Below, piece by piece: positions 8,611 through 16,471 of a stretch of DNA of 41,943 bases. This DNA is from Planctomycetota bacterium. Its GTDB lineage: Bacteria > Planctomycetota > Planctomycetia > Pirellulales > Pirellulaceae. The DNA is taken from the NCBI GenBank assembly GCA_027619595.1, contig JAQCHP010000029.1, forward strand, positions 1 through 41,943, written 5' to 3'. The first letter of the stretch is position 1, and every line of letters starts with the position of its first letter. The notes beneath the pieces were generated by a model. That model had not been told where the DNA came from, did no database searches, and worked only from the letters and a program-made list of their open reading frames with translations. Both the position numbers and the translations under genes were made by a program.

Positions 8611-9867
8611 ATGCGTTTCCTGTTAGCTCCGGTAGGTAGTGCCGGTGACGTCTATCCATTTCTGGGGCTAGGAGTCGCACTGCAACAACGTGGCCACCAA
8701 GTTACGTTAATGACATCGGGCTATTTCCGCGACGCGGCAGACCGTGCCGATTTGCCGTTCGTTGATTGCCTGCCGGCCCAAGAATTCCTGGCGAGTATAG
8801 CCCATCCCGATTTGTGGCACCCCCTTCGGGGTTTCCGGCATGTCTTTCGGCGATGCATCGCCCCACACCTACAACGCCACTATGAGTTGACGCTCCAGCA
8901 CAGCGATGCAAACACGGTGCTCGTCTCGTCCTGCCTCGGCATGGGTATTCGGGTGGCTCAGGAAACACACGCACGACGACTTGTCACAATCCATTTGCAA
9001 CCAGCCGTTTTATGGAGCAAATTCGCATCTCCGCAACTACCGAACATGCCGTCGAGCCGGTGGACACCCACGTGGCTCAAACAAGCCCTGTTCACGTGGG
9101 GATGCAAGCAGTTTGTCGACGGCGTCGCGCTGCCGGACCTCAATCATTTTCGCAGCCAATTTGGCCTGACACCCATCAAATCGTTGATGCATTGGTGGAA
9201 TTCTCCGGACGCCGTAATCGGCTTTTTCCCAGAATGGTATGCGCCGCCGCAGCCTGACTGGCCCGTCCATGTCCAACTCGCGGTGTTTCCGCGTTGGACG
9301 GACAACGAATCTCTGGGGATATCTACAGAGCTGCACGAATTCTTGCAAAATGGCTCCCCACCCATTCTCTTCACCCCGGGGAGTGCGATGGCGTTTGGAC
9401 GGCGATTCTTCGAAGTATCCGCCGCTGCTTGCGTTCGATTGAATCGACGTGGCCTGTTGGTGACGCAGTTTCCACAACAAATTCCTCATAATCTCCCGCC
9501 CACAATCCAACATGTGGACTACGCTCCTTTCGGCTTGCTGTTGGATCGAGTCGCCGCGATCGTGCACCATGGTGGGATCGGAACCACGTCTCAGGCGCTG
9601 GCCGCGGGAATCCCGCAACTGATAATGCCGATGAGTCACGACCAGCCAGACAATGCAGCACGACTCCGACGTCTTGGGGTAGGGGACTCGATTCAGCCAC
9701 GCCGCTTTACCTCACGTCGAGTTGCAGCGAAGCTGGCAAGGTTACTGAACGATCCGCACGTCGCCCTGGCCTGCCAACAAACAGCCCACAAGATGCATCT
9801 CGACACACCTTTTGATATCATCTGCCAGCAATTAGAAACAACGGCCAGTGCGTGGAAAATCGAATAA
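8611..9867 (+). CDS. GT1-family glycosyltransferase (UDP-glucuronosyl/sterol glucosyltransferase type)
   Basis: Predicted to transfer a sugar from a nucleotide-sugar donor to a lipid or small hydrophobic acceptor. The 418-residue protein starts with RFLLAPVGSAGDVYPFLGLG, the N-terminal Rossmann motif of GT1/GT28 enzymes. Its C-terminal donor-binding domain has VHHGGIGTTSQALAAG (about 317-332) followed by PMSHDQPDNAARL, both highly typical. It follows cysK by seven bases on the same strand. The last ~20 codons also occur, diverged and frameshifted, near 13409-13475 (see the duplication). Acceptor is unknown: sterol, hopanoid or macrolide-like substrates are all possible for this family. Confidence 0.9.
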   Translation: MRFLLAPVGSAGDVYPFLGLGVALQQRGHQVTLMTSGYFRDAADRADLPFVDCLPAQEFLASIAHPDLWHPLRGFRHVFRRCIAPHLQRHYELTLQHSDANTVLVSSCLGMGIRVAQETHARRLVTIHLQPAVLWSKFASPQLPNMPSSRWTPTWLKQALFTWGCKQFVDGVALPDLNHFRSQFGLTPIKSLMHWWNSPDAVIGFFPEWYAPPQPDWPVHVQLAVFPRWTDNESLGISTELHEFLQNGSPPILFTPGSAMAFGRRFFEVSAAACVRLNRRGLLVTQFPQQIPHNLPPTIQHVDYAPFGLLLDRVAAIVHHGGIGTTSQALAAGIPQLIMPMSHDQPDNAARLRRLGVGDSIQPRRFTSRRVAAKLARLLNDPHVALACQQTAHKMHLDTPFDIICQQLETTASAWKIE

Positions 9868-9908
9868 CACTTCACGAACGCACAACCGTCGCACTCCAAA
9901 TTTCCCCC

Positions 9909-9968
9909 ATGTCGCAAGTGATTGACGGTACAGCGGGAGAACTTTACGATGCGAGAACCGGCCAATGA
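9909..9968 (+). CDS. Possible 19-codon micro-ORF upstream of the small membrane gene (left copy)
   Basis: An ATG at 9909 opens a 19-codon frame containing SQVIDGTAGELYDARTG, ending at TGA 9966. The same frame occurs in the right copy (13517-13579), where the ATG is GCG and a GTG two codons further in could start it. Within 17 shared codons both base differences are at third positions and are synonymous (CTT/CTC, ACC/ACA). The frame is also in phase with the downstream MEPWERIERK start, so it may be the cut-off N-terminus of a once longer protein. No ribosome site is obvious. It is a candidate only. Confidence 0.35.
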   Translation: MSQVIDGTAGELYDARTGQ

Positions 9969-9995
9969 AAGGCAGTGCCGACGAAAGGCTGCGGA

Positions 9996-10080
9996 ATGGA
10001 ACCGTGGGAACGGATCGAACGCAAGATGGATCGACTCACTTGACTGTTTGTTGCCTGCGTACCGGACAATTGGCTTCATC
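9996..10080 (+). pseudogene. Broken copy of the 84-residue small membrane protein gene
   Basis: The frame starts MEPWERIERKMDRLT and then hits TGA at 10041, where the intact paralogue at 13607 has TGG (Trp16). After the stop, similarity continues for about 35 bases (LFVA) and then fades in a small indel. The upstream region is also duplicated. This is the remnant left in the left copy of the direct duplication. Confidence 0.8.
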
Positions 10081-10117
10081 GGCGCGTTTTGGTCTGGGAT
10101 TCACAGCGGTGTAACAT

Positions 10118-10143
10118 GAGTCAATATCCCGAAACAATGACTC
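10118..10143. promoter_or_regulatory. Short inverted repeat upstream of the sialidase gene
   Basis: GAGTCA (10118-10123) and TGACTC (10138-10143) form a perfect 6-bp inverted repeat with a 14-base spacer, about 65 bases before the predicted sialidase start. It could be an operator or a small hairpin; nothing else supports a function. The rest of the 10081-10206 spacer shows no clear promoter. Confidence 0.25.
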
Positions 10144-10206
10144 CTGACACCTTTGTTTTCTCCCCTCGCCTCAACTTATTGTAACGCAAAGAAAGCACAG
10201 GAATCC

Positions 10207-11295
10207 ATGACCCAAAACTCGACGATAGGTTCGACGGCCGTCGTAGCAATTCTCGCCGCGGCGCTTATTTCCGTCTCGCTGCCGCGCAGCGCACAGGCTG
10301 CCGACGACGGCGTTTTCCGGATGACGATCGCAGCTGCAACCTCTCAGAACTCGCGGAACAGCGAGTCTGACATTATTGCTCTTAAGGATGGGCGTCTCCT
10401 GTTGGGTTGGACCGAGTTTTACGCCGGCAATGGGGCTGACGACGGCGCCGCGCGGATCGTTGGTCGGGTTTCCGCCGACGGCGGGCGTACCTGGGGAGAG
10501 AAGTATACGCTCGTCGAAAATGACGGCGGATGCAATGTCATGGAGGTCAACTTCCTACGGCTGAAAAAAGGCGATATCGCGCTTTTTCACTGCCAGAAGA
10601 ATGTAGAGGCTTCTGAAACTACAGTTGGCGATTGTCGGGTGATCATGCGCGTCTCGAAGGACGAGGGAAAGACTTTTGGTTCACCCAAGGAGTTGACTGG
10701 GGCAAATCGCTACGTGCAGACTGCTTCCGGACGGAGCCTGATGCTCCGTAGCGGTCGAATCGTCATCGAATGCGATAACCTCAGCCCCGCGTTCTGCCTT
10801 CTATCGGACGATGACGGTGTTACCTGGCGCGAGGGCCAGACCGTCAGTCCTCCCGGTGGCGAATGCCACGAGCCGGCGGCCTTCGAACTCAAGGACGGAC
10901 GCGTGCTGATGTTCCTTCGAACCGGCTTAGGTGGCCAATACCAAGCGATTTCTGCGGATGGCGGCGAGACCTGGAGCGAAGCGACGCTCTCGGCGCTCCG
11001 CGGAACCGCAGCGCCTATCGCCATCGAACGGATTCCGAAGACGGGGGACCTGCTGGCGATTTGGAACCACGATGTGGGAAGTCCTCGTTCAAGGACGCCA
11101 CTGACGGCAGCAATTTCGCGCGACGATGGAACGACTTGGGAGCACTTCCGCAATATTGAGGACGCCGACGACGACGGCTGGGCCTACCCATCGTGCACCT
11201 GGGTTGGGGACCGCGCACTGGTGACGTACTTCAACTACCAAGGAGGGAATTCCCTATTTCTTAAGGGGATCCCTCTCGAGTGGTTCTACAAGTGA
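10207..11295 (+). CDS. Secreted sialidase-family (Asp-box/BNR repeat) protein
   Basis: Predicted exported six-bladed beta-propeller of the sialidase superfamily (GH33-like). The N-terminus has a signal peptide: a polar start, hydrophobic AVVAILAAALISVSL, and a cleavage site around AQAA. Five Asp-box repeats (S-x-D-x-G-x-T-W pattern) are visible: SADGGRTWGE, SKDEGKTFGS, SDDDGVTWRE, SADGGETWSE and SRDDGTTWEH. I chose the ATG at 10207 because AGGAATCC precedes it and the signal peptide then sits at the start; an upstream in-frame ATG at 10153 would add 18 residues. Planctomycetes often encode many such proteins for marine polysaccharides, so true sialic-acid cleavage is not assured. It lies in the island bounded by duplicated flanks and is convergent with the next gene. 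Confidence 0.85.
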   Translation: MTQNSTIGSTAVVAILAAALISVSLPRSAQAADDGVFRMTIAAATSQNSRNSESDIIALKDGRLLLGWTEFYAGNGADDGAARIVGRVSADGGRTWGEKYTLVENDGGCNVMEVNFLRLKKGDIALFHCQKNVEASETTVGDCRVIMRVSKDEGKTFGSPKELTGANRYVQTASGRSLMLRSGRIVIECDNLSPAFCLLSDDDGVTWREGQTVSPPGGECHEPAAFELKDGRVLMFLRTGLGGQYQAISADGGETWSEATLSALRGTAAPIAIERIPKTGDLLAIWNHDVGSPRSRTPLTAAISRDDGTTWEHFRNIEDADDDGWAYPSCTWVGDRALVTYFNYQGGNSLFLKGIPLEWFYK

Positions 11296-11427
11296 CAAGT
11301 CTTTGCGGTGCGACACTTCCAACGCGAATAATGGGAATGTCGTCTTTCCGTGAAAAAGATACGGCAAGGGAATTGCCAATGGTGCCGTCACCGCCAACAG
11401 CTATGCAGCGAAGGCACGACATGCTCA

Positions 11428-12549
11428 CTAACGTTGGTAAATGGGCAACAATTCGAATAAAGCGGCCAAGGCTAAAACGTACATTGCCGTAGTATAGTTC
11501 GGACCATATTGCAAACCGTACTGACTTGTCAACCAGGTTCCATCGGACCTTTGGCGCTGCAGTACTTGGCTTAAGATGGGAGAGGAGATCGAAGACCAAA
11601 AGGGTTCGCCCAATTGCATGGCCGCTTGCATACAGTAATAGGCGGTATACTCTCCATCGCTGTCTTCTGACGGCACACGACCCATCCTCCAGGGATGCTC
11701 CGCCAGCCATGCAGCGCCTTCTTTTAACGGCTGGGAATCATGTTGGCCGCCTAACGATAGCATGACAATCCCGACCCCAGTCATACTACGAGTAACCTGG
11801 CGGTGATGCTCTTCGGTGGCGTAGAAAAAACCTCCTTCCTGCGGATCGTAGCGTCGAACCACATAGTCCATCGCGTATTTAACTGCTTCCTGCGGTACGT
11901 CGAACCCACAATTCTTTGCAGCGCGCAGGAACATGATTTGCCACGAGACAACCGATAGGTCCGACCGATGCTGGGAATGGGGCGGCGTGTAACCCCAGCC
12001 GCCGGCGTCTTGGCCCTGCTGTTGGTCGAATTGGGTATTCAAGGAATATTGTATAGCTAGACTGATGGCCACGCGCAACTTGGGCTCCTGCTCGGCGCGA
12101 GTAACGCCGTACACCTCTGCCAGGGTGAGTCCCGCGATGGCGTGATTGTAGACAGTATGCGGACGACGTTCGTCGTCACTCGAGTCTTTAGCCGCCAAGA
12201 CGCCGTTACTCTGCTGGCACTCCATGATGTAATCGATGGCCCTTGACAGTTGTTTACCATAGGGACCAACATCTGGCAGGTGTCCTCGGGCGAGAAAGGC
12301 CATTACGCACAGTCCCGTCATCGCCGGCTGGACGTCGACCGTATTGGCGTGAAAACTGCCGTCCGACTCTTGTGTACCTGCCATTTGCTTGAGGGACCGA
12401 TCGATTGCCGCTTGCACTCGATCGAATTCTGCGTCATCCAGCAAGGGAGGGGCCGCCGTGCCGGCGGCAACGGCACGTGTCGCTAGAACCACAACCAAAT
12501 TCGCTGCGATCAGGCAGCAGTAAGCAAGTAACCTGCCAAATGGGTGCAA
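11428..12549 (-). CDS. Secreted terpene-cyclase/prenyltransferase-fold (alpha-alpha toroid) protein
   Basis: The 373-residue protein has an N-terminal signal peptide (LLAYCCLIAANLVVVLA, cleavage near AVAAG). It then has repeated helical-hairpin units of the squalene-cyclase/prenyltransferase fold, for example QESDGSF, GGWGYTPPHSQHRSDLSVVS, EGGFFYATEE and QRSDGTW, ending ATMYVLALAALFELLPIYQR-like. Such secreted toroid proteins with an LPIYQR end are common in planctomycetes and have no known enzyme activity; the DxDD motif of hopene cyclases is not seen. The start is a TTG at 12549, backed by AAAGGACACGAAA upstream and no in-frame ATG. Convergent with the sialidase gene, 132 bases apart. Fold is likely; function unknown. 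Confidence 0.82.
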   Translation of the reverse strand: MHPFGRLLAYCCLIAANLVVVLATRAVAAGTAAPPLLDDAEFDRVQAAIDRSLKQMAGTQESDGSFHANTVDVQPAMTGLCVMAFLARGHLPDVGPYGKQLSRAIDYIMECQQSNGVLAAKDSSDDERRPHTVYNHAIAGLTLAEVYGVTRAEQEPKLRVAISLAIQYSLNTQFDQQQGQDAGGWGYTPPHSQHRSDLSVVSWQIMFLRAAKNCGFDVPQEAVKYAMDYVVRRYDPQEGGFFYATEEHHRQVTRSMTGVGIVMLSLGGQHDSQPLKEGAAWLAEHPWRMGRVPSEDSDGEYTAYYCMQAAMQLGEPFWSSISSPILSQVLQRQRSDGTWLTSQYGLQYGPNYTTAMYVLALAALFELLPIYQR

Positions 12550-12680
12550 TTTCGTGTCCTTTTTCTGTTCGTCACATTGATGGCTACGGCATTGCCCCTG
12601 CCGTACGGCGTTGCTCGGCCCGGCATCCTGAAGTCAATCTTAAGCGTAGTCGGAGCACGAGTCGATATCGTGGCCCCGCA

Positions 12681-13034
12681 GGGCAACGCCGTAGTTGATT
12701 TATCATGCGCAAAAACGCGGTTTTGTTGAAATTGCAACAACGAAAAACGAGCATTCCTCTAGCCCGGAGGGCGATACAAGGTTATGCACTTCGAATTGGT
12801 GGCGATTTCAAGCACGCGCACTTCATGATGAGTACTTGCAACTTCTTGCAGACCATGACACTGCGTGTGACCTCAAGTATCACTGGGAATAACGCGATGC
12901 ATGTGCCGCCCTCCGGGCTTTTGAAATTCGCCCCGACTCAGTGTTTCCGATGAGAATTTCTCTTTTCTCACTTTACCAATCCGGCTCAGGCCCGATCCTT
13001 TCGTACGCAAAATAAATCAACTACGGCGTTGCCC
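12681..13034. repeat. Nested inverted repeats (outer 22 bp, inner 12 bp)
   Basis: Bases 12681-12702 are the exact reverse complement of 13013-13034 (22 bases, ending in CTACGGCGTTGCCC on the right arm). Inside lies a second perfect pair: GCCCGGAGGGCG (12762-12773) and CGCCCTCCGGGC (12907-12918). Related copies of the outer motif lie at 12584-12597 and 12603-12616. The layout resembles a small non-coding element or several dispersed repeats; no transposase is encoded. Confidence 0.6.
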
Positions 13035-13379
13035 GCAGGGATTAGGTCGCTTGAGCCCGCAGAATCACGCAGGGAAAAAGCAAAGATTTCTTGAGAAAGA
13101 TTTGCTTCGAGTGGCAAGGAAGAGGCTTCGCCGGAGTCAGACGCGGGATTCGGCATTGACGAGCATCTGCCTATCGTGCTTCTTGGACGGCTGACGAAAG
13201 CGGCAAACCTGGAGCTGTCATGCCTCGCCTACCGCGACTGCAGTAACTAATAGGAAATTGGATTCCGCCTGAGTCTACCACCCAACCCCTGCCGATTTCT
13301 GGCGAAGGTGAGGTTTAATTGAGGCCTGTCGAACACAAAATGCGCGTCGAACCCACCGAAGGTGCGCAGCGTCCTCGTA

Positions 13380-13393
13380 CCGACCCGGGTCGG
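13380..13393. repeat. 14-bp perfect palindrome next to the duplication boundary
   Basis: CCGACCCGGGTCGG is its own reverse complement. It ends 15 bases before the point where similarity to the glycosyltransferase tail begins. Chance occurrence is possible in GC-rich sequence. Confidence 0.45.
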
Positions 13394-13408
13394 AGGTGAA
13401 TTAGTTTT

Positions 13409-13690
13409 CACACGCTTTTGATATCATCGGCAGCAATTGGAAACAACGGCCAGTGCTTGGACAATCGAATGGCACGTCACGAACGCACAACCGCTGCACA
13501 CCAAACATTCCCCGCGTCGCAAGTGATTGACGGTACAGCGGGAGAACTCTACGATGCGAGAACAGGCCGATGCCGATGAAAGGCCGTGCAGACGAAAGGC
13601 TCCTGAATGGAACCGTGGGAACGGATCGAACGCAAGATTGATCGACTAACTTGGCTGTTTGTCGCCTACGTACTGGCGCACGTTGGTTAC
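13409..13690 (+). repeat. Right copy of the direct duplication
   Basis: Matches 9804-10080. Its first ~65 bases are the glycosyltransferase 3' end in degraded form: a one-base loss after TTTGATATCATC breaks the frame, and the stop region is changed. It then contains the micro-ORF region and the intact small membrane gene. The intact/broken pattern is the mirror of the left copy. Confidence 0.88.
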
Positions 13691-13861
13691 CAGATGGTCA
13701 GCTGGTGGAGCACCATCTTTTGGAGCACGGTCTTTGTACTGGTGATCTATGTGTTGCTCCTTACCCCTTTCGTGCGGGCTTTATTTCCTGGGCTCGGACG
13801 CCGGGTCTTGGCGTTCAACCGCTGGTTCCTCCGCAAGGCATGGAACATGATGGAAAAATGA
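13607..13861 (+). CDS. Small two-helix membrane protein (84 aa)
   Basis: Unrecognised family. The protein begins MEPWERIERKIDRLTW, an amphipathic charged segment. Two hydrophobic stretches follow, about residues 16-32 (LFVAYVLAHVGYQMVSW) and 37-60 (STIFWSTVFVLVIYVLLL), and it ends in a basic tail (RRVLAFNRWFLRKAW). It is probably an inner-membrane protein. A paralogous copy at 9996 is broken by a stop at the Trp16 position, which suggests this copy is the retained functional one. The upstream region carries a conserved micro-ORF in the same phase. Convergent with ribBA 40 bases downstream. Real coding is likely but function cannot be inferred. Confidence 0.65.
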   Translation: MEPWERIERKIDRLTWLFVAYVLAHVGYQMVSWWSTIFWSTVFVLVIYVLLLTPFVRALFPGLGRRVLAFNRWFLRKAWNMMEK

Positions 13862-13900
13862 CACCCAAACAACTGTCGATAGCAAGAACTGTTGCGTCGG

Positions 13901-15199
13901 TCAGGTCGAAGTCTTGTCAGGATTACCCAAGTCCATCGATGGAGCATGAGACCCATCGCGGGGAATCGAGCTCGTATTCACTGGTCCAGAACTTAGATTG
14001 AATTGATGACCAAGCTTGTCCTGTTTGGTCTTGAGGTATTGCCGATTGTGTTCGTTACTCGGCACGCTGATGGGGACTTGTCCTACAACCTCCAATTCGA
14101 AGCCACCGTAGATAAACGCGTCGGTTTTCTTGGGGTTATTGGTGAGTAGACGGACGCGTGAAAGCCCAAGATCCTTGAGAATTTGAATGCCAACTCCATA
14201 GTCCCGCATATCAGCTTTATGACCGAGCGCGAGATTCGCCTCCACGGTATCCAGCCCCTGGTCCTGTAACGCATAGGCTTTGATTTTTTGTGTCAGCCCG
14301 ATGCCGCGACCCTCCTGTGGCAAGTAGACCAAAACACCCACCCCTTCATCACTGATCATTTGCATGGCCATGTGCAATTGATCGCCACAGTCACACCGCA
14401 AGGAGGCCAGAAGGTCCCCGGTAAAGCAGGACGAATGCAGTCTCACCAATGGCGCATCGACGGACGATAAATTTCCCATCACCAAAACGACCGGCTGTTG
14501 CGATTCATATTGAACGCTATACGCGATTACGTGACAGGGACCGTACTGCGTGGGAAGTTTTGCTTCGGCATCACGTTGCACGAGCCGTTCGTGCCGACGG
14601 CGATAGCGAATCAGTTCTTCGATCGTGATGATGGCCAAATTCTTCCGTCGGGCGATTTCGAGCAACAGTTCTCGCGACGCCCGGTCCCCCTCTTCGTCCA
14701 AAATCTCGCAGACCACGCCACACGGCTCAAGCCCCGCCATTCGAATGAGGTCAATTGAGGCTTCCGTGTGCCCGGCGCGGCGGAGCACTCCACCTGGCTT
14801 GGCGACCAGCGCGTGGACATGGCCTCCCAAGACAAAGTCGCTTGGCTGAGTATGCGGGTCCGCCAGGGCACGGATCGTCGTGGCGCGTTCCATGGCGGTA
14901 ATTCCGGTACGCGCGGTACGGTGGTCTACCGTAACCGTGAACGCGGTACGGTGAACATCGGTCCGCTGGAGGGTCATGGGGGGAAGTTTGAGCCGTTCGG
15001 CAGTCTCCGGCAAGATCGTGGCACACACCAAACCGCGCCCATCACGAATCATGATGTTGATCTGCTCCGGCGTTACCGAACCCGCCGCACAGACGAAGTC
15101 CCCTTCGTTCTCACGATCCTCATCATCGAGTACGATCACCAGTTCGCCGCGTGCGATCGCGTCAACAGCTTCTTCAATTGTCGAAAAAGTACCGGACAT
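13901..15199 (-). CDS. ribBA: Bifunctional 3,4-dihydroxy-2-butanone-4-phosphate synthase / GTP cyclohydrolase II
   Basis: Supplies both precursors of riboflavin: dihydroxybutanone phosphate from ribulose 5-phosphate and the pyrimidine from GTP. The N-terminal RibB domain (about 1-205) has DDEDRENEGDFV, GITAMERATTIRALADP and GGVLRRAGHTEAS. The C-terminal RibA domain (about 210-405) has the zinc cysteines in SSCFTGDLLASLRCDCGDQ and the GTP-binding EGRGIGL. A ~30-residue polar tail follows. Length (432) is normal for the fusion. No FMN riboswitch is visible in the 77 bases before the start. Divergent from the gene at 15277. Confidence 0.97.
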   Translation of the reverse strand: MSGTFSTIEEAVDAIARGELVIVLDDEDRENEGDFVCAAGSVTPEQINIMIRDGRGLVCATILPETAERLKLPPMTLQRTDVHRTAFTVTVDHRTARTGITAMERATTIRALADPHTQPSDFVLGGHVHALVAKPGGVLRRAGHTEASIDLIRMAGLEPCGVVCEILDEEGDRASRELLLEIARRKNLAIITIEELIRYRRRHERLVQRDAEAKLPTQYGPCHVIAYSVQYESQQPVVLVMGNLSSVDAPLVRLHSSCFTGDLLASLRCDCGDQLHMAMQMISDEGVGVLVYLPQEGRGIGLTQKIKAYALQDQGLDTVEANLALGHKADMRDYGVGIQILKDLGLSRVRLLTNNPKKTDAFIYGGFELEVVGQVPISVPSNEHNRQYLKTKQDKLGHQFNLSSGPVNTSSIPRDGSHAPSMDLGNPDKTST

Positions 15200-15276
15200 G
15201 CCGATGCCTCACTAGTTTCCACAGCAAATTGACGCCAAACGAACACCCTCAGACCCTTGGTAGTATAGGGATATGC

Positions 15277-16104
15277 ATGTTGGATCGCGAAGAGTATGTC
15301 GAGCAGGTTCATCTTTTCCGTGCGATGGGAGAGCGCATGGTAAGCAACATGCCGTTGCAGGAATTATTGGCTTCGGTGCGGGAGGAACTGCTGGCGAGCA
15401 CCCGACTACCGATGGCGATCGACTTTATGCTGGGGGAACTGCGGCACAGCGGCGTAATCGGAACTGCCATGGAACGATTGGGGCATTATTTTTCCCCATT
15501 TCAGACCTATGTCATCCACGCTGCGGAACAAGATGAGGGCGGTTTTGATATGCGCGTGGCCCTCAAGATTCTCGAACGGGAGGCCCAATATCGTGCCGAC
15601 CAAGGGACCCGACAAGGGCTCTTCCTGTTCCAGTTGGAGGCAGTTTGCCGCAATCGACTCAGGTACGATCCGGCACTTAAGGCCATGGCGGATGACCCTG
15701 CGTACGACGCCGACTGGCACGAATGGATCCTGACCGTTCGCCGCCAGATAGGGCTCGTCGATATGGCAGATCTGATTTATGTCCGTAGCGCCCACTACCG
15801 GGCGGCATCCCCGGCCGACCCCGCAGTGCCCGTCCCAGTCGCGTTATTTGGCGAAAAAGAGGGCCGAATCGCAGTATCCAATCGTCAAAAGGACCCACTC
15901 TACCTTTTCGGAGCACTTCAAAGGCACCTGGGCTACCCGAGCGTACCACGACCCGCTCCCATCGACGAAAACCCGCAGCTGATTCCGCAATTATTGAGAA
16001 GGATCGAACGGATGGAAGCCAGAATGAAATTCATGGAGGACGAACAACGGAAAGGGAGCATCGATCTCCCGTCGTTCTATTCTCCCCCCCCCGCGACGCC
16101 GTAA
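15277..16104 (+). CDS. Uncharacterised cytosolic protein (275 aa)
   Basis: I do not recognise this family. The start is an ATG at 15277 with AGGGAT upstream, since a longer frame would run into the divergent ribBA gene. The protein is soluble and largely helical, with no signal peptide or membrane segment. Features include MPLQELLASVREELLASTRLP, an aromatic/charged core (FSPFQTYVIHAAEQDEGGFD), DADWHEWILTVRRQIGLVDM, and a C-terminal amphipathic helix rich in R, E and M (LLRRIERMEARMKFMEDEQR) likely to form a coiled coil, then a Pro-rich tail. It is probably transcribed alone. Coding is well supported by length, start context and codon pattern; function is unknown. Confidence 0.75.
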   Translation: MLDREEYVEQVHLFRAMGERMVSNMPLQELLASVREELLASTRLPMAIDFMLGELRHSGVIGTAMERLGHYFSPFQTYVIHAAEQDEGGFDMRVALKILEREAQYRADQGTRQGLFLFQLEAVCRNRLRYDPALKAMADDPAYDADWHEWILTVRRQIGLVDMADLIYVRSAHYRAASPADPAVPVPVALFGEKEGRIAVSNRQKDPLYLFGALQRHLGYPSVPRPAPIDENPQLIPQLLRRIERMEARMKFMEDEQRKGSIDLPSFYSPPPATP

Positions 16105-16471
16105 CTCGGTCGCGGTCCGCCTCGTTGATAGAAAAGCGACCAAAAATCTTTGGTTGACGTGATTTCTTAGAGGGGTTTCCGCTTCCACCCTACCGACGAG
16201 CGTGGTACAGTTTGGTGAGTTTGACCACCGGAATATTCGAAGGATGCCTCATAGAAGGACAACCTTGTCCGCGACAACCGGTAGACCGGTCACCTTTGGC
16301 TTTCAACTGAGGGATCGGTTCCCGCCCCTGTTTTCCGGTTGCGAGTTGCCAAACGAACCGACGCCAAAAACCGACCAAAGATCGAGATGTTTGCAGCGAT
16401 TGATTTGAACTCAATGAGAATCTGTACAGCAGCAAGGCGCCTCACGGCGTCGACCGAAGGAAATAGTAACC
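16105..16471. other. Intergenic region upstream of the first CBS gene
   Basis: 367 bases without a convincing gene. A small hairpin ACCAAA-AATC-TTTGGT lies at 16139-16154, 35 bases after the preceding stop, but lacks a U-run. ACCGGT occurs twice near 16277-16290. An 81-codon minus-strand frame (16190-16435) has no recognisable content and is judged spurious. Confidence 0.5.

Larger units (their letters stand above)
9804..10080 (+). repeat. Left copy of a diverged direct duplication
   Basis: This stretch covers the last codons of the glycosyltransferase, the spacer and the start of a small membrane gene. It matches 13409-13690 in the same orientation. The best core, 9911-9963 against 13516-13568, differs at two of 53 bases; flanking parts have more substitutions and small indels. 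The copies bracket the sialidase and toroid genes. The match is directly visible; tandem duplication or integration by homologous recombination is inferred. Confidence 0.88.
12550..13606. other. Long non-coding stretch with repeat fragments
   Basis: About 1 kb with no convincing gene. It holds four copies of a CTACGGCGTTGCCC-like motif (12584, 12603, inverted 12681, 13021), a nested inverted repeat CGCCCTCCGGGC, a 14-bp palindrome at 13380, and from 13409 the right copy of the direct duplication, including a frameshifted glycosyltransferase tail. Short open frames here lack ribosome sites and family likeness. Confidence 0.7.

Noticed and set aside
9966-10043. In-frame TGA codons read as selenocysteine
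   Set aside because: The right copy has TGG at the position of the second TGA, the context shows no Sec family, and no SECIS-like element is evident. Decay explains it better.
12705-12953. 82-codon plus-strand open frame
   Set aside because: It runs through the inverted repeats, has no ribosome site and resembles no protein.
10207-13034. Island as an insertion sequence or transposon
   Set aside because: No transposase or integrase frame, and the bounding repeats are ~280-bp chromosomal gene fragments rather than terminal inverted repeats.
15200-15276. FMN riboswitch before ribBA
   Set aside because: The divergent spacer is only 77 bases and lacks the conserved FMN element.
16190-16435. 81-codon minus-strand open frame before the CBS gene
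   Set aside because: Composition is arbitrary, no ribosome site, no family likeness.
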